Shown: positions 24,061 through 32,988, counted from the stretch's first letter. The stretch: 64,000 bases of DNA from Lysinibacillus_B sp036662795 (GCF_036662795.1 NZ_JBAFWZ010000003.1:122582-186581); one strand, 5' to 3'. A program made the numbers and translations. The notes: generated by a model from the letters alone, not told the origin.

Positions 24061-25684
24061 TGGTGATGAATCCCCTTTTCTCAATAGAATTTAAAATATT
24101 ACAAAATGTCATAACGACAATATTGGTCATTAAAATTAGTAAGGACAGAATAAAAATCTCATTAAACTTGGCAAAATGCTGCAGTTCTTTTATTTTAGTA
24201 GACATTAAAATCGTATTTGTACTAACAAGGAATATAACCCCACTTACCGTGACCATGGCGTTGATAAAATAGTACGAAAATACGCTAATAATCGTCTTTC
24301 GAATGTTCGGTACGATTACACGGACAACTGTTTTAAACCAAGAGTCCTTTAATAAGGCACCCGTTACTTCCCATGTAGGGTCCATTTTCTCTAGCGCATT
24401 TTTCATCATTAAATACGGTGTTGTAAAGAAATGAATGATGTTACATAGGATCAGTATGAGAAATGTCCCCTTCAATGAAATCCCGTTGAAGAAAAGTAAA
24501 TAGGCTAGACCCAGCACCATTCCTGGAACTGTATTCGTAATAATTGAAATCCAGTTAAGTGAGCGCCTACTTTTGATGTTTGTTCGTACACTAATGACCC
24601 CTGCTATAAACGCGATGAGTACACCTATAGCTGCACTCCCTATTGCCACGAGGATCGAGTTCTTATATACAGTCGTTACATCCTTCATCGATAGCGCCTT
24701 CTCTAAATGCTCTAAAGTAAAGCTCATATTATACGGATAAACAGACACAAACGGCACGATGAACAGGGTAGAAAAAATAATGATAATCGCAATCGCTATG
24801 ACGGATGAGCTAGCACCAAAAACTAGATCTTTCACTTTATTCGAAATCGGCGCTTGGTTGGATAACGATCGATACGACACATTGTATTTATCAAACCTTG
24901 TCAGCAAAATACCTCCAATCACTGCTGGGAATAACATGAGCATGGCAATGACAGCTCCCTGTGAAAAATCAGGGATAGAGCCGAGCATTGTTTGATATAG
25001 CGTCGTTGCAATGACCTCATAGGTCCCCCCTACCGAAGCAGGAATCCCGTAATCCGTAAAGCTTAAAATAAAGGTTAAAATAAAAGCACCAGCAAGCGTA
25101 CCAACCAATGGTCTTAGCACCGTATGATAAAATCGGCGAAGTGGATGATCATTCATTAAAATGGACACTAGTGCAAATCGTTGGTCGATATATTCCATGC
25201 CATTCGCAATTAACAAAAAGGCGGCTGGCAGTGTGTATAACACATATCCAATGACTAAGCCATTAAAGCCGTAAACAGAAAACATAGGCTCGCCTAGTAG
25301 CTTTGTGATCAAGCCTTGATTACCAAATACGTAGATCAGCACAAAGCCATACGTAATGGTCGGCAGAAGCATAGGTAGCGTAATAATAAAGCGAACACCT
25401 TTTTTAAACGTTGCATGAAGGGTTGTAAAATACAACGTGTACGCCACAATAAAGGCGAGCGTTGTTGTAATAACGGCACTTACGAGCGAGACCTTTATAC
25501 TGTTACCTATCGCCGTAGCAATCGAGGAGGAGCTAAGCACCTCTTTAAAATGCTGCAAGGTGAATGAGCCATTTTCACTTAGTGAAAGCCACAGCATATA
25601 TACGAGCGGCACGACTAGAAACACACTAAAAATAACAAGTAACGGAATATATACGATTCGCATTGTTTTTGTTGTTTTAAGCAT
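23990..25684 (-). CDS. ABC permease with two fused BPD-type domains, probably 2-AEP uptake
   Basis: The protein has about 564 residues and about 12 helices. Two binding-protein-dependent permease halves are fused: the first EAA-like loop is near ILMNDHPLRRFYHTVLRPL and the second near GALLKDSWFKTVVRVIVPN. This is the fused FbpB/PhnU2-type architecture found with 2-AEP operons. The last 23 residues (from about NEKQSIRPV) lie wholly in the overlap with the binding-protein gene and look like a run-on tail. The ATG at 25684 overlaps the ATPase stop by eight bases; an upstream TTG is less likely. Confidence 0.88.
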   Translation of the reverse strand: MLKTTKTMRIVYIPLLVIFSVFLVVPLVYMLWLSLSENGSFTLQHFKEVLSSSSIATAIGNSIKVSLVSAVITTTLAFIVAYTLYFTTLHATFKKGVRFIITLPMLLPTITYGFVLIYVFGNQGLITKLLGEPMFSVYGFNGLVIGYVLYTLPAAFLLIANGMEYIDQRFALVSILMNDHPLRRFYHTVLRPLVGTLAGAFILTFILSFTDYGIPASVGGTYEVIATTLYQTMLGSIPDFSQGAVIAMLMLFPAVIGGILLTRFDKYNVSYRSLSNQAPISNKVKDLVFGASSSVIAIAIIIIFSTLFIVPFVSVYPYNMSFTLEHLEKALSMKDVTTVYKNSILVAIGSAAIGVLIAFIAGVISVRTNIKSRRSLNWISIITNTVPGMVLGLAYLLFFNGISLKGTFLILILCNIIHFFTTPYLMMKNALEKMDPTWEVTGALLKDSWFKTVVRVIVPNIRKTIISVFSYYFINAMVTVSGVIFLVSTNTILMSTKIKELQHFAKFNEIFILSLLILMTNIVVMTFCNILNSIEKRGFITNEKQSIRPVRIWKFSSLISRVWR

Positions 25685-26438
25685 ATTGCTCACCAAATAA
25701 TCGATAGATATTTTGACGCTTTATGTGTAGCTGCTTTAATATAAAATTTTCCACAAAAGCATTAGCAGGCTGATTGACAATTTCGCTAGGCTTCCCAAAT
25801 TGTGCTACATGACCTTCGTTAATGATGAGCACCTTATCTGATAACGTAAGTGCCTCCTCTGGATCATGTGTAACGATAATTGTCGTTAAGCCAAATTCAC
25901 GTGCAATCGATCTAATGCGCTCTTTAATGGATTCCTTGATAACGCCATCTAACGCACTTAAAGGCTCATCCAGTAATAAAATTTTCGGCTTCATGACAAG
26001 TGTCCGCGCAATAGAAACACGCTGCTTTTGCCCACCAGATAGCTGATCGATACGTTTATTTAAATGTGGCTCCAACTCTAAAAAATCGATATATTCCTGA
26101 ATATCTTCCTTTGATACTTTCTTATGCTGATTTTTAAGTCCATAGATGATGTTTTCATAGGCAGTTAAATGCGGAAACAAGGCAAAATCCTGGAAGACAA
26201 TATTAAATCCACGACTTTTCATTGGCATACTGCTAATATCTTCATTGTTATAAAAAAGTTGTCCGCCTGTTTGCTCCGTTAATCCAAGAATGATATTTAA
26301 TAAGGTCGTTTTTCCACAGCCACTCGGTCCTAGTAAGGATAAAATTTCCCCGTTGGCAATCTCTAAATTTATATTTCCTAATACCGTTTTTTCCCCGTAA
26401 CATTTACTAATATTCTTTAACTGCAGCAATCTCTTCAC
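25677..26438 (-). CDS. ABC ATPase of the 2-AEP uptake system
   Basis: The protein has 250-253 residues. Walker A is GPSGCGKTT, the Q-loop is FQDFALFPHLTAYEN, the signature is LSGGQKQRVSIART, Walker B is ILLLDEPLSALD and the switch is VTHDPEEALTL. It is an importer-type (PotA/FbpC) ATPase that would power the adjacent fused permease. The start is ambiguous: GTG at 26438 is directly on top of GAGAGG, whereas TTG at 26429 has that site at about 7 bases; the product differs by three residues. It is the first gene of the phn operon. Confidence 0.9.
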   Translation of the reverse strand: MKRLLQLKNISKCYGEKTVLGNINLEIANGEILSLLGPSGCGKTTLLNIILGLTEQTGGQLFYNNEDISSMPMKSRGFNIVFQDFALFPHLTAYENIIYGLKNQHKKVSKEDIQEYIDFLELEPHLNKRIDQLSGGQKQRVSIARTLVMKPKILLLDEPLSALDGVIKESIKERIRSIAREFGLTTIIVTHDPEEALTLSDKVLIINEGHVAQFGKPSEIVNQPANAFVENFILKQLHIKRQNIYRLFGEQYA

Positions 26439-26469
26439 CTCTCATTTGTTATTGCTAGTATAGAAAAGT

Positions 26470-26554
26470 TTTGTAAATCCTCTATGCGTTCTTTGTAAAT
26501 CATTATTAATTGTTGGTTAATTGATGACAAAGTATTGTGGAACTCTGCTATGAT
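26470..26554. promoter_or_regulatory. Divergent control region: TTTGTAAATC direct repeats and extended -10
   Basis: TTTGTAAATC occurs at 26470-26479 and again at 26492-26501, 22 bp apart, a direct-repeat layout often used by DeoR-family repressors. On the plus strand TGCTATGAT (26546-26554) is an extended -10 for the deoR-type gene, with start near 26561; no good -35 is present. The phn operon promoter should lie in the same gap on the other strand. Confidence 0.5.
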
Positions 26555-26584
26555 ATGGTCATCTTTATGGAAAGGATGTTGACT

Positions 26585-27343
26585 ATGTATCCTATTGAAA
26601 GACAAAGAAGAATTAAAGAAATACTTGAGGAGAAGGAAGTGATAAAGCTTTCCTCCTTGTGTGAAAGATTGGATGTATCAATGGAGACCATTCGAAGAGA
26701 TATTCAACTATTAGTAGAGCAAGGCGAAGTGGAAAAATTTTATGGTGGCGTAAAATTAGTGGAAAAAGAAAAAGCCGAGTCTCTTTTAACAACAAGGCTG
26801 AACGAGAATCTATCCCAAAAGGAGAACATTGCGCAACGGTGTGCAAGCTTCATCGAGGAAGGCGACTCAATCTATTTAGATAGCGGAACGACTACCTTTC
26901 AAATTGCAAAATATATTAAGCATTATAAGAGGCTAACGGTTATTACAAACTCGCTGCCGATCATTCTGGAACTAATGAATAGTGACATCAACGTCATTAT
27001 TATCGGTGGGAAGCTACGACAGTCAGAAAATTCGATTACGGCGTATGATTTCTTGTTTAACTTTGAACGACTAAATATCTCCAAAGCATTCATATGCACA
27101 AGTGGCATCTCATTAGAAAAAGGACTGTCAGATTACAATGTAGAGGAGGTACAAACAAGAAGGCAGATTATCAAGCTAGCTAATACCGTTTATATAGCGG
27201 CCGATCACTCTAAATTTAACAGAGATGTGGCAGTGAAAATCTGTGATCTAAAGGAAGTCGATTATATTGTGACTGACATTATACTTGATACGTCTTACCT
27301 TAAAAAATTTGAAAAGCAAGGGGTACGTATTGTGACAGCCTAA
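26585..27343 (+). CDS. DeoR-family transcriptional regulator of the phn operon
   Basis: The protein has 252 residues. The N-terminal DeoR helix-turn-helix (MYPIERQRRIKEILEEKEV, then LCERLDVSMETIRRDIQ) is followed by the DeoR sensor domain with IYLDSGTTTFQIAKYI, VITNSLP and the conserved VYIAADHSKFNRD. Members bind phosphorylated sugars or related phosphate esters, so a phosphonate intermediate is a plausible effector. ATG at 26585 has AAAGGATG upstream; a longer frame is open but unsupported. It is divergent from the phn operon. A DeoR-type regulator there is less usual than LysR or GntR. Confidence 0.9.
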   Translation: MYPIERQRRIKEILEEKEVIKLSSLCERLDVSMETIRRDIQLLVEQGEVEKFYGGVKLVEKEKAESLLTTRLNENLSQKENIAQRCASFIEEGDSIYLDSGTTTFQIAKYIKHYKRLTVITNSLPIILELMNSDINVIIIGGKLRQSENSITAYDFLFNFERLNISKAFICTSGISLEKGLSDYNVEEVQTRRQIIKLANTVYIAADHSKFNRDVAVKICDLKEVDYIVTDIILDTSYLKKFEKQGVRIVTA

Positions 27344-27351
27344 TAATAAAT

Positions 27352-27386
27352 CCCACAACCACGCTTTTAGTATAGGTGGCTGTGGG
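27352..27386. terminator. Terminator between deoR-type gene and membrane protein gene
   Basis: CCCACAACCACG faces TGGCTGTGGG with minor mismatch. It lies between two convergent stops (27343 and 27397). The minus side continues ATTTATTATT, favouring use by the minus-strand operon. Confidence 0.75.
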
Positions 27387-27396
27387 GACTGGTTGT

Positions 27397-27939
27397 CTAG
27401 CTAGTAGCATCTCCATAGGACGATGGCATTTCCGTATAAAGCGCCCTCTCCATATTTTTTCGTTTCCATAGGAAGACGATAAGCGCAATATAAAACACAA
27501 TTATAGGAATTATCGTAATAAAATAATATTCTGCGACAATATCGATAGGTAAATGCATCCATAATTCAGTAACGAGCAGAAACAATATTTGGGCACCGAT
27601 AAATATTTTAGGGAAAATACTCTTCTCGATTTTTACTATTTCATTTGACACGTAAAAGATACACGCATAGTTTAATATATAAATCAGGCTAATAGCTACA
27701 TAGATTATTTGTTCCCAAATATTTCCTGTTTCATAAAAAAATACACCTTCATTCTTGACTTGAAACATTTCAATAAAAACGTAAATCGATAATAAGATTG
27801 AACAATACATCCCTAGTTTGGCATACGGGACATCTACCTTTGAAAATGCACGTGCAAAAATAAGTAACCCAATAAAATCCGGAATTAAAGCAATACCGAT
27901 ACATACTACTCCAATTAGGACGAGCTTATGAAAATTCAT
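27397..27939 (-). CDS. Integral membrane protein of unknown function
   Basis: The protein has 180 residues with five or six hydrophobic helices (LVLIGVVCIGIALIPDFIGL; MYCSILLSIYVFIEMF; IIYVAISLIYILNYACIFYV; FIGAQILFLLVTELWM; YFITIIPIIVFYIALIVFLW). No family is recognised. The ATG overlaps the stop of the upstream secreted-type protein by four bases, so the two form an operon that ends at the terminator near 27370. Confidence 0.7.
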   Translation of the reverse strand: MNFHKLVLIGVVCIGIALIPDFIGLLIFARAFSKVDVPYAKLGMYCSILLSIYVFIEMFQVKNEGVFFYETGNIWEQIIYVAISLIYILNYACIFYVSNEIVKIEKSIFPKIFIGAQILFLLVTELWMHLPIDIVAEYYFITIIPIIVFYIALIVFLWKRKNMERALYTEMPSSYGDATS

Positions 27940-28724
27940 TTATTCTCACGCTCCTTTACCTTTTCATCCACCCACTCTTTACTCGGGATCTCATTCAAAC
28001 TGTTATAGAGGGGGATAATTATCCCATTATTCATTTGATCTACTCCGCTTAATTCAATAGTAAACGGTTCACCTAGAAATAATGCAATACCATTCGTTGA
28101 GTGATAATAGATTGTGTCGTCTATGTTTAGTTGAATCGGCTGCTTAATAGGGAGTGGCACTTCCTCATTATTTATTTTAAAGCTAGTTAGTTCCACACTT
28201 TCCCCTTCGACAGCTAATCCATGCAACGTGAATGGTTCGACCACTTCATAATGCGCCTCCGAACCGTCTGTACCGCCAAAGCTCATTGTTTGATAAAGCT
28301 GTGTTAATTCATCCGGCTGGCGAACATTCAGGAGGATCTTTTCGGTATGTCCATCTGTAAAATGAACAGTCCCCTCTGTTGCAGCTGTTAAGGATTGGCC
28401 ATCATCTATTTGAATTGGGATGGATGGTGCAAAAATCGAGTAGTATGTATAGTTCACATAGCTTGCCCATTGAACTGATTGTTGTGAATCAGACTCAACA
28501 TCAAAATCATTTTGAGGATAATAATGCATACCATCTATTTCAACTGATTGTAATTCATGTGGTTGTAATCCATTCGTGATATAAGAGATATGGATTGTGT
28601 TCATCCCCAAATCAACTTCATTGGCAATGATAATTGGCTCTTCAAGTAGCTTAGATTCATAGTAAAGCATACTCCCGATAATAATTAGGCCCACTACCGC
28701 CAAAATGACGAATAACTTTTTCAT
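27936..28724 (-). CDS. Membrane-anchored extracytoplasmic protein, unknown
   Basis: The protein has 262 residues. One N-terminal signal-anchor helix (LFVILAVVGLIIIGSMLYY) precedes an external beta-rich domain of about 235 residues. VDLGMNTIHISYITNGLQPH and EVVEPFTLHGLAVEGESVEL suggest immunoglobulin-like strands. No family is recognised. The ATG at 28724 follows AGGAGGGAG; 14 upstream codons are open but unsupported. It is coupled to the downstream membrane protein by ATGA. Confidence 0.7.
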   Translation of the reverse strand: MKKLFVILAVVGLIIIGSMLYYESKLLEEPIIIANEVDLGMNTIHISYITNGLQPHELQSVEIDGMHYYPQNDFDVESDSQQSVQWASYVNYTYYSIFAPSIPIQIDDGQSLTAATEGTVHFTDGHTEKILLNVRQPDELTQLYQTMSFGGTDGSEAHYEVVEPFTLHGLAVEGESVELTSFKINNEEVPLPIKQPIQLNIDDTIYYHSTNGIALFLGEPFTIELSGVDQMNNGIIIPLYNSLNEIPSKEWVDEKVKERENK

Positions 28725-28807
28725 GGACTCCCTCCTAGTTACATATATTACTAAATATTTTTTCATTATACATTAATATATGGTATAAAAATACATTTCT
28801 GAACAAA

Positions 28808-28842
28808 CAAAAAACCCACCCATTTAGAGAAACAGGTGAGAT
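28808..28842 (-). terminator. Terminator of the TSUP permease gene
   Basis: On the minus strand CTCACC faces GGGTGGG across a loop of about 13 bases, followed by TTTTTTG. It is about 20 bases past the stop of the TSUP gene. Confidence 0.7.
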
Positions 28843-28862
28843 GTTGGTTGAGCCATTATGTA

Positions 28863-29645
28863 TTACCTCGACATATATTCCTGAACATAGTCATAGCCGT
28901 TTTTGATTAGCATTACTACGGTCACCGTAATAAATAATATTCGAACATAATTACTACCTTTTTTAATAGCAAACTGCGAGCCGTAAATGGAGCCGACTAA
29001 TTGAGCAATCCCCATTGGAATACCGTATGCAAAGTTAACTTGACCTAAAATAATAAACATAATAAGCGCCGCAATATTACTCCCGAAATTTAAAAATTTT
29101 GCATTCCCTGCTGCCTTTAAAAAATCGAAGCCCATCATTAAAAAGGCGAAAATTAAAAAGGAGCCTGTACCGGGACCCATAAAGCCATCCCAAAAGCCAA
29201 TCAGAAAAATAACAGCGATAAAGAGAATCCATTTCGTGCGTGATAGCTTCACATCCGTGTTCGTTTGTGTCCAATCTTTTTTAAAAATCGTATAAACGGC
29301 AACCCCTGCTAGCATGACGAGCATTAACGGTTTTAATAAATCCGGATTGAGAAGATGGACAATCCATGCCCCGATCATTGACCCGATAAACACGAACGGG
29401 AAAAATTTCGCAACTGATTTTATATCTAGCTGCCCTGAGCGATAAAACATAACCGTACTTGTTAATGAGCCTATAGTGCCCGCTAGTTTATTTGTCGCTA
29501 CTGCTGTTGCTGGAGGTAGTCCTGTAAACATGAGGGCAGGTAAAGAAATTAAGCCGCCACCACCAACAACAGAATCAATAAATGCTGCTAAAAACCCGAA
29601 TACTATTAACACAATTAGTATCGTTGGATCTAAATCAAAAAACAT
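28863..29645 (-). CDS. TSUP (TauE/SafE) family membrane permease
   Basis: The protein has 260 residues and about eight helices. The family signature is in the first helix pair, GFLAAFIDSVVGGGGLISLP, repeated in degenerate form as GFWDGFMGPGTGSFLIFAF. TSUP proteins export sulfite, sulfonates or related organosulfur anions or C2 compounds; the substrate is not predictable here. AGAAGGG precedes the ATG. It is monocistronic with its own terminator. Confidence 0.9.
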   Translation of the reverse strand: MFFDLDPTILIVLIVFGFLAAFIDSVVGGGGLISLPALMFTGLPPATAVATNKLAGTIGSLTSTVMFYRSGQLDIKSVAKFFPFVFIGSMIGAWIVHLLNPDLLKPLMLVMLAGVAVYTIFKKDWTQTNTDVKLSRTKWILFIAVIFLIGFWDGFMGPGTGSFLIFAFLMMGFDFLKAAGNAKFLNFGSNIAALIMFIILGQVNFAYGIPMGIAQLVGSIYGSQFAIKKGSNYVRILFITVTVVMLIKNGYDYVQEYMSR

Positions 29646-29833
29646 TTTTAGCCCTTCTCTCTTTAGGTACTACTAAAACAGTAACGAAAGAAGCCTGTGC
29701 TTGTAAACAGTTTTATTCTAATCAATGTTTCATTCTAGGAACTATCGCTATAAAGGAATGAACGGAAACTTCATTATTTCATATGATAGGATACGAAATT
29801 TAATAAAAAGGATGATGTGTCATTGTTACTCTA

Positions 29834-29950
29834 ATGAGGATGTTGAGTAGAGGCATACGGGACGGCTGGTATGATGAGCACCTGGACATTGACCGATGGG
29901 AAAATGACGGTGGAAGATGTCCTGTAGCGAGACATGGCTTTGATAACTAA
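29834..29950 (+). CDS. Possible 38-residue protein or C-terminal remnant
   Basis: This short frame between divergent genes reads RGIRDGWYDEHLDIDRWEND and ends CPVARHGFDN before TAA. The composition (Trp, Asp, Cys, His) looks protein-like rather than random for AT-rich intergenic DNA. ATG at 29834 has no convincing ribosome site, although AAAAAGG occurs at 29804-29810 before an ATG in another frame (MMCHCYSNEDVE, then stop). It may be a small gene, a frameshifted gene or the tail of a lost gene. A GC-rich hairpin follows the stop at once. No family is recognised. Confidence 0.35.
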   Translation: MRMLSRGIRDGWYDEHLDIDRWENDGGRCPVARHGFDN

Positions 29951-29972
29951 GGGGGGCTCAGTATCCCCCTTA
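29948..29972. terminator. GC-rich hairpin between small ORF and ASCH gene
   Basis: TAAGGGGG (29948-29955) pairs with CCCCCTTA (29965-29972), a perfect 8-bp stem with a 9-base loop. It abuts the stop codons of both convergent genes. The T run is poor on either strand, so termination is likely but may be weak. Confidence 0.55.
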
Positions 29973-30416
29973 AAGGTTATCTCTTACTGAAAGGACTTTA
30001 AAATGCTGACAAACTAATAGTATTTTTCTGTTGAAGGTTTCATTAAATTGGGAAAGTGCATCCGTAAAGAAACGTGTATGTATGCTATCCCAGTTTTCAT
30101 AAGAACCATCTCCCTCTGCAATGGCAAAGCGCTCATCGATTTCATCATAAGGTATGAATTCCACCTTCTCCAGTTGAATGAGTGCTACTGGTTCAAGGGC
30201 TTTGTTTAATATAATGTTATATTCGCCAACCCTCGGAATCGGGTGGTTTTTAAGCTCATACAGTCGTAATGCATTACAGGTTGCTGTTTTTACTCCATTA
30301 ACGACCATAGCTGCTAATTCATCGGGCGTATCTCCAAAGCAAAAAGCTTCTACATTCGTAGGCTTCTCTGCCTTGCCCCAATATGTATTCCAAAATTCCA
30401 ATGCTGCTTCGTTCAT
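29970..30416 (-). CDS. ASCH domain-containing protein
   Basis: The protein has 148 residues. FWNTYWGKAEKPTNVEAFCF, the ASCH-type GDTPDELAAMVVNGVKTATC and the barrel strand VGEYNIILNKALEPVALIQL identify the ASCH fold (PUA-like, RNA-binding; some members are cytidine amidohydrolases). The start at 30416 has GAGGTGAAACGG upstream, and the open frame further back is not supported. Monocistronic; the function in this cell is unknown. Confidence 0.88.
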   Translation of the reverse strand: MNEAALEFWNTYWGKAEKPTNVEAFCFGDTPDELAAMVVNGVKTATCNALRLYELKNHPIPRVGEYNIILNKALEPVALIQLEKVEFIPYDEIDERFAIAEGDGSYENWDSIHTRFFTDALSQFNETFNRKILLVCQHFKVLSVRDNL

Positions 30417-30505
30417 CCGTTTCACCTCAATCGAAATAACTGTTAGCAGCATTATAATAAAAGATGGTTTGAATTGGAAGTTCACACCATCTTTTAGGTT
30501 GGGCT

Positions 30506-30739
30506 TTATTCGTTTAGGAGCACGACTAATTCCAGCTCCTTTATTTCCTCTTCAAACCCTTCACTATTTAACTGGTACCGTTTCCTGATCGTTTCCTGAT
30601 AGATATCCAAGGCATCCTGTTCATTTCTAACATAGGCATAAGCAGTTCGATATAACTTTTCCCTAACAGATTCGATTAAGAGCTCAAACGCTTCGCCATT
30701 CCCTTTCTTTGCTCCGTGGACTAATTTCGCTATGTCCAT
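30506..30739 (-). pseudogene. Truncated ECF sigma factor with an unrelated tail
   Basis: It reads MDIAKLVHGAKKGNGEAFEL, then LYRTAYAYVRNEQDALDIYQETI, a good sigma-70 region 2.1-2.2. It then passes abruptly into RKRYQLNSEGFEEEIKELEL and stops after 77 residues. Regions 2.4 and 4 are missing. The tail may be the C-terminus of the lost anti-sigma gene, joined by an internal deletion. The ribosome site is poor. Compare the intact factor at 16394, where the same helix continues normally. It is probably non-functional. Confidence 0.75.
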
Positions 30740-31365
30740 CCAAACAAGATAGACCGTTGTATTAATCACATTTCAGGCAGTTTTATTAAGCTATTAGAAT
30801 AGTTTCACTGTATCTTTCACCAATACAAAAAGCTGAATTTTCGATGAAAATGAACAAAAAACTGCGAAAAAACCGCCTGAATTCACCTCTTTTTCGTCGT
30901 TTCATTCTGTCTATTCTAAGTACAAGCAGGACAATAGACTTATAATTATCAGGAACAAAAAAGAGGATAACACGAAAAAAGCACACATAAAAAGACCGTT
31001 TTCCCACAATATACATGTTATTCAGGAGCCATATTTCTCCCGCACCAGGATCATTTTTATTGCTGTTTTTTAAAAAAGGCCGTATATTCAAGCCCTCACA
31101 CAAAAAAATCTCAAGATTATTTTTAAAGCCCGCTCTAAAAAACTGCATTTTACAAAATTGGCGAAATCCATATACAACATATTATAAAATAAGTGCCAAA
31201 CTAGGTCTTTACTCCCAAATTGGCACTTATTTATATTTAAGTCGTATATCAATCCTGCCAAATCGAACAAATAGCATTTGTAAAACTATGTTAGCCAAAT
31301 ACACGTGTTCCAATTCAATGCAGGGATGATTTGCTAACTCAGCAAAAATGCTCTAATATTTTTTA
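30740..31365. other. 626-bp gene-free stretch
   Basis: This is AT-rich, with several open frames on both strands, the longest about 120 codons on the minus strand. None has a ribosome site, a recognised motif or typical codon use, so I call none. It holds many A/T runs and the long inverted repeat at 31188-31231. It may be decayed coding sequence between the broken sigma gene and the SLH hydrolase gene. Confidence 0.6.
31188..31231. repeat. Perfect 12-bp inverted repeat (possible terminator)
   Basis: AATAAGTGCCAA (31188-31199) pairs exactly with TTGGCACTTATT (31220-31231), with a 20-base loop. T-rich sequence follows on both strands. It could terminate the SLH hydrolase transcript, whose stop is 134 bases away on the minus strand, or be a mobile-element trace. 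Confidence 0.6.
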
Positions 31366-32934
31366 CTACAAGTAGCGTCTAGCACCAGCGTAATTTTTCT
31401 TATATACACCTTGATCTAGCTTTTCAATTCGAACCTTCGCAGCATAGTGCGGTGCATGAAGCATTTGTCCATCTCCGATATATAAGCCTACATGGTACAC
31501 CTTGCCCGTTCCACCGTTATATGCAAAGAACACTAAATCCCCTGGCTTCAAATTCTTTTTCGCCACTTTCGTTCCTTTCGTTGCTTGATAGAACGAATCA
31601 CGAGGAATCATAATACCATGCTCACGGAATACAGCATATAAAATACCTGAGCAATCATAGCCCCACGAGGATACACCTGCCCATAAATACGGTAAACCTA
31701 CATAACGTTTTGCTTCGCTAATAATATCATTTGCTGTTGGCTTCGGGATGTCTTTGTAAGATTTATACGATTTTACATCTGATGCCTTTAGCATTTTTAC
31801 CTCATTATTTGCCGCCTGGACATATAACCAGCCGTTTGCTTTATGCAGCACCGGTAAAATTGTTGAATAGCTGATTTCTAAATATGGTTTACGGTCGATA
31901 ATATTAAACATTGTCGCTCTTTTCGACGTTACAATGGCAATTTCACAGTTTGAAGTATCGATATTTGAGCTAACAATATGACTTTTCGGCACCCAGCCTG
32001 GATAGCCAGCTGCATTATACGGTACATATTGATCACGAGCAGCAACACGATACATACTACCCCGTGTTTCCATAATAGATACCTCGTCATTATAGAAGCT
32101 TTGCGTATCTGTTTTTCCAACTAACCATTTCTTTTGCGTAAGGGACATACCATTGATCCATTTTGCATTATTAACTGGGTTCGTTAAAGAAGGACCATCC
32201 ACTGTTGGTCTCGCTTGATTATACTTGTTCCAAAGATTCGTCACCGACACATTAACACGATATTTCTTTTTAGATGTTTCTTTCGCACAAATATTATTTA
32301 ATCCCTCATAGCTTACACGCATATCAGGATTTAGGCTTCGTGCAATGAACGTTACTAAATGTGATTTCGTTAGATTATTGCTTGGTAAAAATGTAAAATC
32401 ACTCCCACCAGTAGTAATCCCATTTGCTACTAAAATATCAATATATGATTTCGCCCAATGCTTCGAATTTACATCAAAAAATACACCGTTTGACTTACCA
32501 CTTAACTCAAAGGCAGTTACGAGCATTTTTGCCATCTCTGCACGAGTGACAGGGGCATTTGGCTGTAGCTCGCCCTTTTCATTGCCTTTTATAATATTGG
32601 CATAATACGCTGCAGCAATAATCGGCATGTTTGGATCGTCTGCCGCTACATCCTTAAATGCTGGGAATTCAGTTATATTTTCTGTATCAAGCTCTAAAGC
32701 CTGAACTAGCATATGTATCGCTTCAAACCGTGTAGCGGTATCTTTAATGCCAAACGTAGCGTCCGGGTCTGGTATTAAAATCCCCTTATCAATTAAATAT
32801 TTAAACGCTGCAACACCAGGCGTTTCTGTTGTAACATCCTTATAGTAGCTTTCTGCAAAAGCTTTTTGATGTGGTGCTAGTGTAAATAAGGTTATAAGTA
32901 GTGCCAACAGACTAAGTTTCACAATTCTCTTCAT
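31366..32934 (-). CDS. SLH-domain NlpC/P60 cell-wall endopeptidase
   Basis: The protein has 522 residues. A signal peptide (cleavage near HQKAFA-ES) is followed by three S-layer homology domains (about 30-210; FKDVAADDPNMPIIAAAYYA, then FFDVNSKHWAKSYIDILVAN), two SH3-like segments (about 260-390), and a C-terminal NlpC/P60 domain (about 400-522). The catalytic Cys is in YDCSGILYAVF, His in VYHVGLYIGDG and a second His in HAPHYAAKV. It should cut stem peptides (gamma-D-Glu to diamino acid) while anchored to secondary wall polymer. The domain order is YkfC-like with added SLH. TTCGAA-containing repeats lie in its promoter region. Confidence 0.93.
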   Translation of the reverse strand: MKRIVKLSLLALLITLFTLAPHQKAFAESYYKDVTTETPGVAAFKYLIDKGILIPDPDATFGIKDTATRFEAIHMLVQALELDTENITEFPAFKDVAADDPNMPIIAAAYYANIIKGNEKGELQPNAPVTRAEMAKMLVTAFELSGKSNGVFFDVNSKHWAKSYIDILVANGITTGGSDFTFLPSNNLTKSHLVTFIARSLNPDMRVSYEGLNNICAKETSKKKYRVNVSVTNLWNKYNQARPTVDGPSLTNPVNNAKWINGMSLTQKKWLVGKTDTQSFYNDEVSIMETRGSMYRVAARDQYVPYNAAGYPGWVPKSHIVSSNIDTSNCEIAIVTSKRATMFNIIDRKPYLEISYSTILPVLHKANGWLYVQAANNEVKMLKASDVKSYKSYKDIPKPTANDIISEAKRYVGLPYLWAGVSSWGYDCSGILYAVFREHGIMIPRDSFYQATKGTKVAKKNLKPGDLVFFAYNGGTGKVYHVGLYIGDGQMLHAPHYAAKVRIEKLDQGVYKKNYAGARRYL

Positions 32935-32988
32935 CCCAATAATCCCCCTATATAGTTTTGATTACCCCATAACTATACAGTATTTAAC

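Noticed and set aside
27764..27786. Another SigW-like TGAAAC...CGTA pair on the plus strand
   Set aside because: The spacer is 13 bases instead of 16, and it lies inside a minus-strand coding region.
30786..31148. 120-codon minus-strand frame in the gap before the SLH hydrolase
   Set aside because: No ribosome site, odd composition and no motif; treated as chance or decayed sequence.
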